Shown: positions 1 to 7,012, numbered from the stretch's first letter. The stretch is 51,842 bases of DNA from Candidatus Nitrotoga sp. HW29 (GCF_924101635.2 NZ_CAKMAA020000073.1:1-51842), one strand, 5' to 3'. The notes: generated by a model not told the origin, from the letters alone. Program-made: numbers and translations.

Positions 1-135
1 CATTGTGGCTTGGGAATGGATTGTTAGTGCCTTATTGAATTAGAAATTGAATTACTATCCGTCTTGTTGCCACCGAGTATTTTCATTTCGGAGACAACAA
101 TTTTTGTGACGTAACGATCCTCTCCGACTTTCTGA

Positions 136-163
136 TGTTTCTCAGATGGGAACGATGTCCCCG
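136..163 (-). promoter_or_regulatory. Orphan copy of the hairpin leader downstream of recT
   Basis: On the minus strand this holds GGGGACATCGTTCCC, a stem with the same six-base loop as the first hairpin of the leader in front of the exonuclease gene (2570-2589). It lies just after the recT stop codon, where a further gene of the same operon would have its leader. No convincing gene follows in the remaining 135 bases; I see only a possible 20-codon ORF. It may be the leader of a lost gene or of one lying outside the window. Confidence 0.45.
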
Positions 164-172
164 GGAAGGTGA

Positions 173-1228
173 TTAAACCAGGCTGCCTTGTTCAGTAATC
201 GCGTCTTTGCATTGGCGATACTCGTGCAGAGCGACCTCAAGCTCTGCATCCTCCAGATCCACTTCAGCACGGATATAGATCTCATTCAATGCTTCAACAG
301 TGCTGGCTGATTTCAAAGCCGCGACAACCTTGTCCAGCTTTTCAAGTTTGCTCAGTTCTTTTGCCGATTGCGGTTGGCTCTCGGTTTTGGCGGGCACTTT
401 TTCTTTGATCTCCACTGCCTCATCCACGACATCAACCGGAGCGTAACTCCCGTCGATCACATCGTTTAGATTCAGATTTTGACCTTGCCCTGCATGCGCT
501 TTTTCATCCATCGCCAGTGCCGTTGCCAGCTCGGGGGATTTAGGCAAGAACTTGCAGATGCGTCGAATGACCGTTTTCAGCCCCATCGCTACAAAGTCGG
601 TATCCCAGACGGATTCCTTTTTGTACTTCTTGGCTGCCTGGTAGCCGCGACTGCCATCACGGATGCTTTCGACTTCTTTGCGGCCCATTGCGACAAACGT
701 CCTGCTGTCATCTTTGAGAACGCCTACCGCATAGAAGCCAACCACCTCACCGCGTTCTTCATCAGACGCGGGAAAGCCACCCAGTGCAGTCAGCGGTTCG
801 TGCTCCAGGCTTCGTTCCATGCCGAGTTTTAGCGCGAACGTGTCGTTCATGCGTACCTCGTGTGCATAGATGTCCTGTACCAATCCACTCTGACGCGCCA
901 GCTTCATCAATCCGGTGTAACCCGGAATGAGTTGGCATTGGTTGCCAAACGGGACAAGGTGAGCTTCGCCCATGAGTCCGACTTCAAGTCCAAGTTGCGA
1001 GGACTGAATGACGGCAGCAAACACACTGCGCGGGTCGCACTCACCCAGCTTCGGGGTCATGCGAAACGCCGTGAGCGCAATGCGTGCCATGCGATCAGGA
1101 TTGATGTGCTTGGGCAGCGCGCGGGCGATTTCTCCCTTGAACTGTTCAAGCATTGCCGGGAAGCCTTGGGGTTGCTCGTTCTTGGCTGCGGCGGTACGGT
1201 TGATGTTTTTGAGTGCTTGTAATGACAT
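173..1228 (-). CDS. recT: RecT-family single-strand annealing protein
   Basis: A phage- or ICE-type annealing protein that coats single-stranded DNA and promotes strand annealing together with an exonuclease. The RecT core is clear: RMARIALTAFRMTPKL near residue 45, then SQLGLEVGLMGEAHLVPFGN and PGYTGLMKLARQSG, and the later SVWDTDFVAMGLKTVIRR. The last 90 residues are a charged, less conserved tail. The start is ATG at 1228, with AGGAGA six bases upstream; the reading frame runs 17 codons further but through the leader hairpin. It is the last gene of a three-gene minus-strand unit with the RecE-like nuclease, as expected for a two-component recombinase of a conjugative element. Family identity is confident; biological role is inferred from relatives. 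Confidence 0.92.
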   Translation of the reverse strand: MSLQALKNINRTAAAKNEQPQGFPAMLEQFKGEIARALPKHINPDRMARIALTAFRMTPKLGECDPRSVFAAVIQSSQLGLEVGLMGEAHLVPFGNQCQLIPGYTGLMKLARQSGLVQDIYAHEVRMNDTFALKLGMERSLEHEPLTALGGFPASDEERGEVVGFYAVGVLKDDSRTFVAMGRKEVESIRDGSRGYQAAKKYKKESVWDTDFVAMGLKTVIRRICKFLPKSPELATALAMDEKAHAGQGQNLNLNDVIDGSYAPVDVVDEAVEIKEKVPAKTESQPQSAKELSKLEKLDKVVAALKSASTVEALNEIYIRAEVDLEDAELEVALHEYRQCKDAITEQGSLV

Positions 1229-1304
1229 GGTGTTTCTCCTTTTTGTTAAAACAAAAAAAACGGAGACACCACGCCCCATAGGGACAATGGATGTCCCCGT
1301 GGGG
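1229..1304 (-). promoter_or_regulatory. Two-hairpin leader with sequestered ribosome site before recT
   Basis: On the minus strand, GGTGTCTCC (complement of 1262-1270) can pair with GGAGAAACACC (1229-1239), which contains the recT Shine-Dalgarno sequence; a two-base AA bulge interrupts the stem. A U-rich and an A-rich stretch extend it inward. Upstream, GGGACA and TGTCCC (1281-1297) form another hairpin, and CCCCACGGGG (1295-1304) is a palindrome. The same two-part design stands before the two upstream genes of this operon. It looks like an RNA-level control of translation; the radC RNA motif described upstream of DNA-processing genes is one possible match that I cannot test here. Confidence 0.6.
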
Positions 1305-1391
1305 TTGCTTGAATCGAACCGGTTGCCCGAAACGATGCTTAATGCTGTTTTACCTTTCGGAAAGGCCAGCCGCCTTTTTCACGTCACTGCA

Positions 1392-1637
1392 TTACGCAGC
1401 AACTTGAATTTTCTTCTTTCGCACCCTCTGCTTCTTTACAGTCAGAACAGGAAAGACTAATCCGCGCCGAATGAATGTGGGTGTTTCAAGGCCTGCCCAG
1501 TCTGGTTCGTTTGGCATTGATGCCGCCGGAGTCCTGGTTGCAGGCTTTGCTCTCATGCGTGGCTTGATAAATACCACCACAGCTCGAATGGCCGAATAAA
1601 CCGCCCACGCCAGCATTACCAAGATAAAAATTCCCAT
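1392..1637 (-). CDS. Small membrane protein of the recombination operon
   Basis: An 81-residue protein that I do not recognise. The N-terminus MGIFILVMLAWAVYSAIR is one hydrophobic segment followed by FIKPRMRAK, so it probably sits in the inner membrane with a basic cytoplasmic tail. The tail ends in a lysine/arginine-rich patch, VKKQRVRKKK, that could bind nucleic acid or phospholipid. The start is ATG at 1637 with AAGGAG seven bases upstream, inside the leader hairpin shared with its neighbours; the frame extends upstream but lacks a better start. It lies between the RecE-like and RecT genes on the same strand, so it is probably cotranscribed with them. Function unknown. Confidence 0.65.
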   Translation of the reverse strand: MGIFILVMLAWAVYSAIRAVVVFIKPRMRAKPATRTPAASMPNEPDWAGLETPTFIRRGLVFPVLTVKKQRVRKKKIQVAA

Positions 1638-1641
1638 TTTA

Positions 1642-1700
1642 TGTCTCCTTTTTGAAATGAAAAAATGGGGACACAAATCCTTGGCGGGGAAGTATCCCCG
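1642..1700 (-). promoter_or_regulatory. Two-hairpin leader before the small membrane protein gene
   Basis: On the minus strand, TGTCCCC (1667-1673) faces GGAGACA (1642-1648), a seven-base stem with one C-A mismatch that contains the Shine-Dalgarno of the gene starting at 1637. Upstream, CGGGGA and TCCCCG (1685-1700) form a tight second hairpin with a four-base loop. Arrangement and spacing match the leaders of recT and of the exonuclease gene. Confidence 0.55.
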
Positions 1701-1715
1701 ATAGGGTTGGTACTA

Positions 1716-2525
1716 CTATTCGATATCGAAGTTTGCTGCCCAGCGCGGAAGATCAATTGTCTCGATCTCCCCAGTCGGTTGATAGCCAGGGAACTGTTTG
1801 TTTTCCTGGCACCATTTCAGCAACTCAAGCGCACCGCGATACTTGGCACGCCCCACTTCGATCATTTGTTGACTGGCGATGTAACAGGCCGTCGAATACG
1901 GTGCATTTTTTTCCACTGCGATAAAGTAAAAGTTGACTGATTTTCCAGTCACCGCCTTCATGCCATCAGTATAAAAAGCGGCCTGCACGTCATAGCCAAG
2001 ATTGGCTATTGCTTTGGAGAAGCTGTCTTTGCTCGCACCACAGCAGCTTTTAAGGTCTGCCATACCATACTCGCTCATCCAGTCTGGACGTATCCTGCAC
2101 GGCAATCCCGTGTAGTCATCAATCCAAAACAGGGATGTCTCAGCTTCGCCATCGTCAAGCATTTTGGCTGCGCCCGCGTGATTGAAAACGCTTACCCTCA
2201 TGGCAGCAAGTGTGTCCATCTGCTCTGTGCTCAAAGATATCTTGCCCGCATTTTCAGCATCCCACTTTGCGGCTATTTCCTTGCCTTCCTTTGTGCGTCG
2301 GTCGAACTTCGGCGCGAGCACATAATCTTTGGAAAAGACCTCTGGTTCAAGGATAAAGCCGTGGAATGCCGAACCAAATTCCATTGCTGGCGTTGGCTCG
2401 GCTGACCCCGTTTTGTATTGCAGGTAGTGTTCGGGGGACTTGAGTAGTTGAACAATCCCGCTGTGTGATATTGCCTCACTGGCGTGGTAAACCTGTATAG
2501 GCAAGTCTCTGACGATGCGTTTCAT
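1716..2525 (-). CDS. RecE-like PD-(D/E)XK exodeoxyribonuclease
   Basis: A 269-residue nuclease of the RecE C-terminal/DUF3799 type, which resects double-stranded DNA ends so that RecT can anneal the exposed strand. Visible landmarks are MEFGSAFHGFILEP near residue 50, then CRIRPDWM and ADLKSC, which supply the metal-binding D and D-x-K residues, and GYDVQAAFYTDGMKAVTG further on. The start is ATG at 2525 with AGGAG seven bases upstream, again within a hairpin. It is the first gene of the unit ending in recT. The pairing and the single-domain length fit an ICE or phage recombination module rather than the much larger chromosomal Rac RecE. Confidence 0.88.
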   Translation of the reverse strand: MKRIVRDLPIQVYHASEAISHSGIVQLLKSPEHYLQYKTGSAEPTPAMEFGSAFHGFILEPEVFSKDYVLAPKFDRRTKEGKEIAAKWDAENAGKISLSTEQMDTLAAMRVSVFNHAGAAKMLDDGEAETSLFWIDDYTGLPCRIRPDWMSEYGMADLKSCCGASKDSFSKAIANLGYDVQAAFYTDGMKAVTGKSVNFYFIAVEKNAPYSTACYIASQQMIEVGRAKYRGALELLKWCQENKQFPGYQPTGEIETIDLPRWAANFDIE

Positions 2526-2527
2526 TT

Positions 2528-2589
2528 GGTGTCTCCTTTTTGGAATAAAACGGAGACACCATGACCCTTGCGGGGAACGATGTCCCCGC
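2528..2589 (-). promoter_or_regulatory. Two-hairpin leader before the exonuclease gene
   Basis: The clearest of the set. Minus-strand GGTGTCTCC (2552-2560) pairs perfectly with GGAGACACC (2528-2536), and the latter carries the Shine-Dalgarno of the ATG at 2525; flanking U and A runs lengthen the stem. Upstream, GCGGGGA and TCCCCGC (2570-2589) form a seven-base stem with a six-base loop. In the folded state the ribosome site would be hidden. Confidence 0.65.
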
Positions 2590-2831
2590 TGGGTGGTTAT
2601 GACGATTGCTCGTCTTCTGTTTGTTTTGATTGGTCAGCCGCCAATATCAGCACATGGCATTAAGCACATGAAGCAAGATGTGGCAGACACTACACAGGTT
2701 TTATTCTTCCTTCCATCCGGATAATCCGCAAAATTGCCAACTTTCCATCAGATTTTTTCTGAAGCCCTGTTTCACTATTTAATTTTGTAATTGTTCTGTT
2801 TTTTGGTTCAAGAACCGCAGAGGAGAAATTC
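2590..2831. other. Divergent intergenic region
   Basis: This stretch separates the minus-strand recombination operon from the plus-strand AcaB-like gene and should hold both promoters. It is AT-rich toward 2740-2800. I see a short GGTTC-AA-GAACC dyad at 2805-2816, 15 bases before the plus-strand start codon, which could be an operator or a small hairpin. No gene is supported. Confidence 0.35.
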
Positions 2832-3590
2832 ATGGAAAACGGTAAAGCAGTAAAAGGCGCACCCAGAAAGAAAGCCGATGAATTCAGTAATCCATTCCTG
2901 ACCCAAGAGGTGGAGATACATTCGTCACCCGCCCAGGCTGTTTTTGAAAACGGCTACGAGAAATGCGACTCGGCACTGCATAGCTTGAGCGTTGTTCTGC
3001 CAGCGGTACTCAAAAGTGATAACGAGATAATGACCGTTAATGGTACGGTCGATCACTTGATTAACAATGCATTTGCGAATATGCGCAACGAAAGCGCGCG
3101 GCTCAAGAAGATCTCCGAGGACAACGGCATTGATATTGGCAGGGTAAATTACACGAATGTCACAACTTACCGAGCCAAAATAACTTGCAACAAGTCCGGC
3201 CAATATCTGCAAATGATCCGTGAGCTCGATAAATTGATGGAGTTGGTGCATTCAACATGGCTTGCCGGATTCATAGCCGACGATGCAAAGGGCGCATTGG
3301 AGCGGCAATGGCGCAGGAAGACGCTGGGGGTTTCAGCAGAAATTTCTGCAATCCTGGCGCGCGCATTCAGTGCCGCGCAGAAGCTTAAACATGATGTTCA
3401 GGCAGAATCCGACCAGGCGGCAACAGATAGCACCGCAGACAACGCAGCAAAAACGTCCAAGAAAAAGTCGCGCAAGATGCAAGCCAAGACGCCTGATAGT
3501 GCGGAAGCGAGCACACCCTTGATGGGCGAGGATCCCGGTCTGGCGGAACAATCAACGAAAGGAAATGGATTGGTGACTGTTACTTTATAG
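2832..3590 (+). CDS. AcaB/PFL_4669-like ICE protein
   Basis: A 252-residue protein resembling the AcaB/DUF1845 and PFL_4669 group found in IncC plasmids and integrating conjugative elements; AcaB is a transcriptional activator, but most relatives are uncharacterised. The matching features are the N-terminal EIHSSPAQAVFENG strand-helix unit (residues 28-42), a helical middle, and the C-terminal YLQMIRELDKLMELVHS followed by an R-R-K basic stretch near residue 160. The last 60 residues are low-complexity and lysine-rich. The start at 2832 has AGGAG six bases upstream. It is the only plus-strand gene of the recombination block. Assignment is by recall of the family pattern and is moderate; a DNA-binding role is inference. 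Confidence 0.5.
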   Translation: MENGKAVKGAPRKKADEFSNPFLTQEVEIHSSPAQAVFENGYEKCDSALHSLSVVLPAVLKSDNEIMTVNGTVDHLINNAFANMRNESARLKKISEDNGIDIGRVNYTNVTTYRAKITCNKSGQYLQMIRELDKLMELVHSTWLAGFIADDAKGALERQWRRKTLGVSAEISAILARAFSAAQKLKHDVQAESDQAATDSTADNAAKTSKKKSRKMQAKTPDSAEASTPLMGEDPGLAEQSTKGNGLVTVTL

Positions 3591-3618
3591 TGCTGCCCAG
3601 CAAATCACGCCCCAAGTC

Positions 3619-3657
3619 ATACGCAAAAATCGACACAAAACCAATATTTTTGCGTAT
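3619..3657. repeat. 12-bp perfect inverted repeat
   Basis: ATACGCAAAAAT (3619-3630) is repeated in inverted orientation as ATTTTTGCGTAT (3646-3657) with a 15-base spacer, shortly after the stop codon of the AcaB-like gene. There is no following T-run on the plus strand. It could be a transcript-end hairpin, a protein-binding dyad or the end of an inserted fragment. Confidence 0.45.
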
Positions 3658-3794
3658 AACTTGGGAATAGGGTTCCTTGAATAATTTATCGATGACCGAC
3701 ATGTCCATGGTCGCGCCCACATCTCCTGCGAAGATGCGTTGGTCGTACACAACCTGAAGCAAGAAGCTCTTGCTTACGCCATTAACGAGCAAGG

Positions 3795-3865
3795 TTAGAT
3801 TGTGAACGCGATGAAATCCTTGCGGGCTTTTGCGGGGAGTAGGACTTGAGTTTGGATTTGTTCAT
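3795..3865 (-). pseudogene. Possible stub of a BREX pglX methyltransferase gene
   Basis: Reading from ATG at 3865 gives MNKSKLKSYSPQ, then after a one-frame shift ARKDFIAF before a stop. This resembles the N-terminus of PglX, the adenine methyltransferase of BREX defence, which typically opens with a K-Y-A-P-Q-A-R-x-D-F pattern. The rest of such a gene (over 1000 codons) is absent. The adjacent minus-strand frame at 3580-3792 is open for 70 codons from a TTG with no ribosome site; I do not recognise its product. The interpretation rests on about 20 residues and is tentative. Confidence 0.35.
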
Positions 3866-3872
3866 TGCTTGC

Positions 3873-5144
3873 TTACATTGTCCGACTGCTAGTGAGGGTG
3901 GCAATGGGCATCGCCCACAACGGACGGTCATTGACTCGGCCAATGGGCAGCGTTTCGGTTCCATCGTAAAGAATGATGCCTGCCTTGAAGTTCTGGGGCG
4001 CAACACTGGCCAGCCGCTTTAATCCGGCGAGGTCGCTCAAGGATACGCTGGCGGCAGCTTTAACTTCGATGCCGACAATTTCCCCCGAGGCATTCTCAAC
4101 GACGAAATCAACTTCATACTGGTCTTTGTCGCGGTAGTAGAAAAGTCCATATTCACCTTCTGACCAGGTAATTTGTTTGCGTAGCTCGGCGAACACGTAG
4201 CTTTCCAGCAATTGACCAAATAGATTACGTTGGCGCATCGGATCGGAAAAATCCAACAGCACGCTCAACAGGCCAGAATCATTAAATTGCAGCTTGGGTG
4301 TTTTAACCAAACGAGATAGCCGGTTTCCCGACCACGGCTGCAGCCGCTGCATCAAATACATTTGCTCGAAGATGGTGATGTATTTGCTGGCAGTCTTATG
4401 ATCAATGCCGACTTGTCCGCCCAACTGGCTGTAGTTGCAAAGCTGCCCTGCGGTCTGCGCTAAGGCGCGCATCAGGCGGGGCACCTGATCGAGTTTGTCA
4501 ATGCTGGCGATGTCTTTGATGTCGCGTTGGATCAGCGAGTCGATGTATTGTTTTGCCCATGTTTTACGGCGGCGATTGTCCTCACGCGATAACGCTTCTG
4601 GATAGCCACCTCGAATGACTTTATCCACCAGTGCATCACCCACGGCTGGCTGAGTTGCCGCCAAGATGCCATCTGCAAATAGAATGTCGAGCCAAGTGAG
4701 AGATGATTCAGGATTGGCAGTGATCTCACACTGAGCGAGGGGCAGCAACACCAAGGTTTCCATTCGCCCTGCGAGCGAGTCGGCAATACTCGGCAAGGCC
4801 ATCAGGTTGGCCGAGCCGGTGAGCAAGAATCGGCCGGGGCGACGATCTTCATCCACCGCTTTTTTGATTGCCAAAAGCAAATTGGGCGCGCGCTGTATCT
4901 CGTCGATCACAGCACTATCAAGACTGCGAATCAATCCGACCGGATCTTCTTGCGCTGCTAGCCGAGTCAGTTCATCGTCGAGCGTGAGATAACGCCGCTC
5001 GTTCCCTGCCAGTTGCCGCACTAAGGTGGTTTTGCCCGCCTGGCGCGGGCCGCTCAACAACACGACCGGTGTGTCTGCCAGCGCAGCCGTCACTCGTGAC
5101 TGGATGTATCTAGGATAGATTGTTGTTGCTTCAGTTTCGAGCAT
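3873..5144 (-). CDS. AAA ATPase with DUF4143 nuclease-like C-terminus
   Basis: A 423-residue protein of the widespread AAA_14/DUF4143 group. The Walker A motif GPRQAGKTT is at residues 32-40, Walker B is AVIDEIQRAP near residue 85, and LLTGSANLM follows as sensor 1. The DUF4143 part starts around residue 200 and ends in YEVDFVV and GIEVKA, the D and E-x-K pattern of a PD-(D/E)XK fold. Cellular function of this family is poorly known; it behaves as a mobile accessory gene. The start ATG at 5144 has only a weak ribosome site. It stands alone on the minus strand in a patch of remnants. Confidence 0.85.
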   Translation of the reverse strand: MLETEATTIYPRYIQSRVTAALADTPVVLLSGPRQAGKTTLVRQLAGNERRYLTLDDELTRLAAQEDPVGLIRSLDSAVIDEIQRAPNLLLAIKKAVDEDRRPGRFLLTGSANLMALPSIADSLAGRMETLVLLPLAQCEITANPESSLTWLDILFADGILAATQPAVGDALVDKVIRGGYPEALSREDNRRRKTWAKQYIDSLIQRDIKDIASIDKLDQVPRLMRALAQTAGQLCNYSQLGGQVGIDHKTASKYITIFEQMYLMQRLQPWSGNRLSRLVKTPKLQFNDSGLLSVLLDFSDPMRQRNLFGQLLESYVFAELRKQITWSEGEYGLFYYRDKDQYEVDFVVENASGEIVGIEVKAAASVSLSDLAGLKRLASVAPQNFKAGIILYDGTETLPIGRVNDRPLWAMPIATLTSSRTM

Positions 5145-5282
5145 GCCTGACCGTCTCGTCCATTTGGGATTTAAGTATAGTCTAATTGGGATTATTTATC
5201 TTTGTTTCGGGGATTATAGCGAGCGTGAATGTGCATGAGCCAATAATCTTTTTCAACAAGGTAGGGATAAATTGTTAGCCGC

Positions 5283-5345
5283 AAGTAGAAATGTCCGGTT
5301 TCTCCAAAATAGAAATGTCCACTCGCCTGCCAAGTAGAAATGTCC
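5283..5345. mobile_element. Solo insertion-sequence end with three transposase-site repeats
   Basis: The 14-mer A-A-(G/A)-TAGAAATGTCC occurs three times, at 5283-5296, 5307-5320 and 5332-5345, starts spaced 24-25 bases apart. Phased short direct repeats of this type make up the ends of IS21-family elements, as I recall them. No transposase genes accompany them, so this is probably a leftover end. Confidence 0.45.
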
Positions 5346-5436
5346 CTGGCGGTTTCCGAGATGGCTATATCCGCCGTTCAGATACCGCCTAGTGCCAAAT
5401 TTCAGCACGCTATCATGATTTTCGTTGTACATAGCC

Positions 5437-5464
5437 TTGACGCTATATATCAATTTGATATAAT
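5437..5464 (+). promoter_or_regulatory. higBA promoter with overlapping operator
   Basis: A -35 of TTGACG (5437-5442) and a perfect -10 TATAAT (5459-5464) are 16 bases apart. TATATCAA-T-TTGATATA (5446-5462) is a perfect inverted repeat overlapping the spacer and the -10, the expected place for HigA autorepression. Transcription would begin near 5471, at or next to the toxin GTG start codon. Confidence 0.65.
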
Positions 5465-5470
5465 TCGCTC

Positions 5471-5773
5471 GTGCACATCATCTCCATCAAAATGCTTCGC
5501 GAGTTCTGGCAGAAACATCCAGAGGCGGAAAAGCTTCTACGCGAGTGGCACTCAGTTGTGGAGCACGCTGAATTCAGGGACTTCAACCACGTTCGTGAGT
5601 TTTTCAACTCCGTCGATTACGTGCCGCCCTATACGATCTTTGATGTGGGTGGAAACAACTATCGCCTGATCGTTATCGTCAGATACAGGTTCAAGAAGAT
5701 ATTTGTGCATAAGGTGATGACGCATCGGGAATATGATGACTGGAACAAGCTCTATAGGAAAGGCAAAGGCTAA
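5471..5773 (+). CDS. higB: HigB-type mRNA interferase toxin
   Basis: A 100-residue RelE-superfamily toxin that cleaves mRNA on the ribosome. It matches HigB of the host-inhibition-of-growth type: MHIISIKMLREFWQKHP at the start, DVGGNNYRLIVIVRY in the middle, and the C-terminal FVHKVMTHREYDDW that carries the catalytic and RNA-contact residues. The start is GTG at 5471, supported by the conserved N-terminus; with the promoter just upstream the message would be leaderless or nearly so. The antitoxin gene begins two bases after the stop. The pair probably stabilises the element or acts in abortive infection; this is inferred from the family. Confidence 0.9.
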   Translation: MHIISIKMLREFWQKHPEAEKLLREWHSVVEHAEFRDFNHVREFFNSVDYVPPYTIFDVGGNNYRLIVIVRYRFKKIFVHKVMTHREYDDWNKLYRKGKG

Positions 5774-5775
5774 TC

Positions 5776-6204
5776 ATGCGCGCAGCACACACTCAGTTTG
5801 ACATCCAGGCTATTCAATCCTCTTGGCAGGCTTTTGATGCAATGGCGCATCTTCGCCCAATCCATGATAAAAAAAGTTATGACCGTATGGTGGCCCTGAT
5901 GAATTCCCTGCTGGATACCACCGGAGATGACGAAGACCATCCGCTGTCAGGCTTGCTTGATTTGGTTGGAGATATGGTCTCGAAGTATGAGCAAGAGCAT
6001 TACGCCGTCGAGGCAGCAGAACCCAAGGATGCCCTGCGTTTCTTGATGGATGCTCGCGGCTTGAAGCAAGAAGACCTGTCAGCCATTGTGCCACAGAGCA
6101 ACCTGTCGGCAATCCTGGCAGGGAAACGAAAAATCAGCGCAACCTTGGCAGGCAAACTGGGTAAGTTCTTCGGCATTAGCCCAGCTGTATTCGTGCCAGT
6201 CTAA
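5776..6204 (+). CDS. higA: HigA-type antitoxin
   Basis: A 142-residue antitoxin with a C-terminal helix-turn-helix: LRFLMDARGLKQEDLSAIVP then SNLSAILAGKRKISATLAGKLGKFFGI (residues 88-135), typical of HigA/XRE repressors. The N-terminal 80 residues are helical and acidic and would cover the toxin. It neutralises HigB and represses the operon at the dyad at 5446-5462. It follows the toxin by two bases, the usual toxin-first order of higBA. Confidence 0.9.
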   Translation: MRAAHTQFDIQAIQSSWQAFDAMAHLRPIHDKKSYDRMVALMNSLLDTTGDDEDHPLSGLLDLVGDMVSKYEQEHYAVEAAEPKDALRFLMDARGLKQEDLSAIVPQSNLSAILAGKRKISATLAGKLGKFFGISPAVFVPV

Positions 6205-6389
6205 TTTGAACTGTACACAAAGCACTGTCCGCTTCCAAGATGCCCAAAATATAGCTCAGTGTCGGCGGTGTCTGAAACCACCGTCCGCTATTGGGTTATC
6301 TGAATAAATTCACATGATTGCAAACTTTCAACGTCGGCTTGAAATAAGGCAGTCAGCTTGAGCGCGAACAGTATTCGCGAACAGTATTC

Positions 6390-6429
6390 GGGACAGACCA
6401 CGGTTTAAAGATAAACCGTGGTCTGTCCC
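6390..6429. repeat. 18-bp perfect palindrome of REP type
   Basis: GGGACAGACCACGGTTTA (6390-6407) and its exact reverse complement (6412-6429) flank a four-base AAGA loop. It lies 44 bases before the start codon of the RAYT stub. Such palindromes flank REP-associated tyrosine transposases, which recognise them as single-stranded hairpins. Confidence 0.65.
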
Positions 6430-6472
6430 CTATTCTCCCTATGTCCCCTATTCTCTATGTTAAACTCCGCAT

Positions 6473-6556
6473 ATGGCAAGACCACTCAGGCTGGAATTTT
6501 CGGGAGCGCTTTATTATGTCACAAAATGCTGGAATGTTAGAACTGACCCCCGTTAA
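6473..6556 (+). pseudogene. N-terminal stub of a REP-associated tyrosine transposase
   Basis: The frame opens with MARPLRLEFSGALYYVT, the signature start of RAYT/IS200-like Y1 transposases, then departs from the family after 17 residues and stops at residue 27. The HUH motif and catalytic tyrosine are missing, so it is inactive. The palindrome at 6390-6429 is the matching substrate. It marks a decayed insertion between higBA and the next cargo. Confidence 0.75.
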
Positions 6557-6601
6557 CTCAATTTAACTATGCTGTAATAACGCGCTACTCTGTGAACACT
6601 A

Positions 6602-6626
6602 ACAGTGGATCGACCCGATCCAGTGT
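6602..6626 (+). promoter_or_regulatory. Hairpin in the leader of the 80-residue peptide gene
   Basis: ACAGTGGATCG and CGATCCAGTGT form an 11-base stem with one mismatch and a three-base loop, 63 bases before the start codon at 6690. There is no T-run, so a terminator is unlikely; it could be a leader structure or an insertion end. Confidence 0.35.
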
Positions 6627-6689
6627 GGTAGGGCGGGATTAATAGACCTCCCTTTCATGTGTTCACTTCCCAGTAGGAGGCGTGTAATT

Positions 6690-6932
6690 ATGGAAAAAGG
6701 ATTCTCTGTTGTTGTAAAAGACTCTGATGGCGTCAAGGTAACAATGACGTACGACCTCAACGCAATGTCCGATGCGGAAAGGACTGCATTCCTCAAATTC
6801 CACTCAGTAGGAAAGAATGCAACCCTCACTCAAGAAGAGAAGGATTTGCTTGCATCCAAGAAGATATATATGCAAGGAGGTGCTGGCGTAAACTTTTGCT
6901 GTCGATTTGATTGGCACTTTTCCGAGGTCTAG
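6690..6932 (+). CDS. 80-residue peptide, possible RiPP precursor
   Basis: A small protein that I do not recognise. The start is ATG at 6690 with TAGGAGG nine bases upstream. Residues 1-60 are charged and probably helical, with NAMSDAERTAFLKF and TQEEKDLLASKK. They are followed by a Gly-Gly at 63-64 and a short tail, AGVNFCCRFDWHFSEV, with adjacent cysteines and several aromatic residues. A long acidic leader, a double glycine and a short Cys/aromatic core is the layout of many ribosomally made, modified peptides. The next gene downstream resembles DUF6895 proteins, but no recognised modifying enzyme or exporter is present. The RiPP idea is inference only; an ordinary small protein is equally possible. 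Confidence 0.55.
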   Translation: MEKGFSVVVKDSDGVKVTMTYDLNAMSDAERTAFLKFHSVGKNATLTQEEKDLLASKKIYMQGGAGVNFCCRFDWHFSEV

Positions 6933-7012
6933 GGTTTCCCAAAATTCGAGGGCAACTCCCAAGTGTCTAGCCCGCGCATGTGAACTTCGTTTGCTCACTT
7001 TCGCGGGTTGGG

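Larger units (their letters stand above)
5145..5470. other. Intergenic region with IS-end repeats and higB promoter
   Basis: Between the DUF4143 ATPase and higB. It holds the insertion-sequence end repeats (5283-5345) and the higBA promoter and operator (5437-5464), annotated separately. No gene is supported. Confidence 0.4.
6205..6689. other. Intergenic region with RAYT remnant and hairpins
   Basis: No complete gene. It holds a tandem duplication of GAACAGTATTCG (6366-6377 and 6379-6390), an 18-bp perfect palindrome, a repeat of CCCCTATTCTC, a transposase stub, and the hairpin before the peptide gene at 6690. These are annotated separately. Confidence 0.5.

Noticed and set aside
479-832. 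Long plus-strand ORFs opposite recT
   Set aside because: They lie within the strongly supported recT frame and show no family pattern or ribosome site.
3580-3792. 70-codon minus-strand ORF from a TTG
   Set aside because: No ribosome site, not recognised, overlaps an inverted repeat; kept only as part of the remnant discussion.
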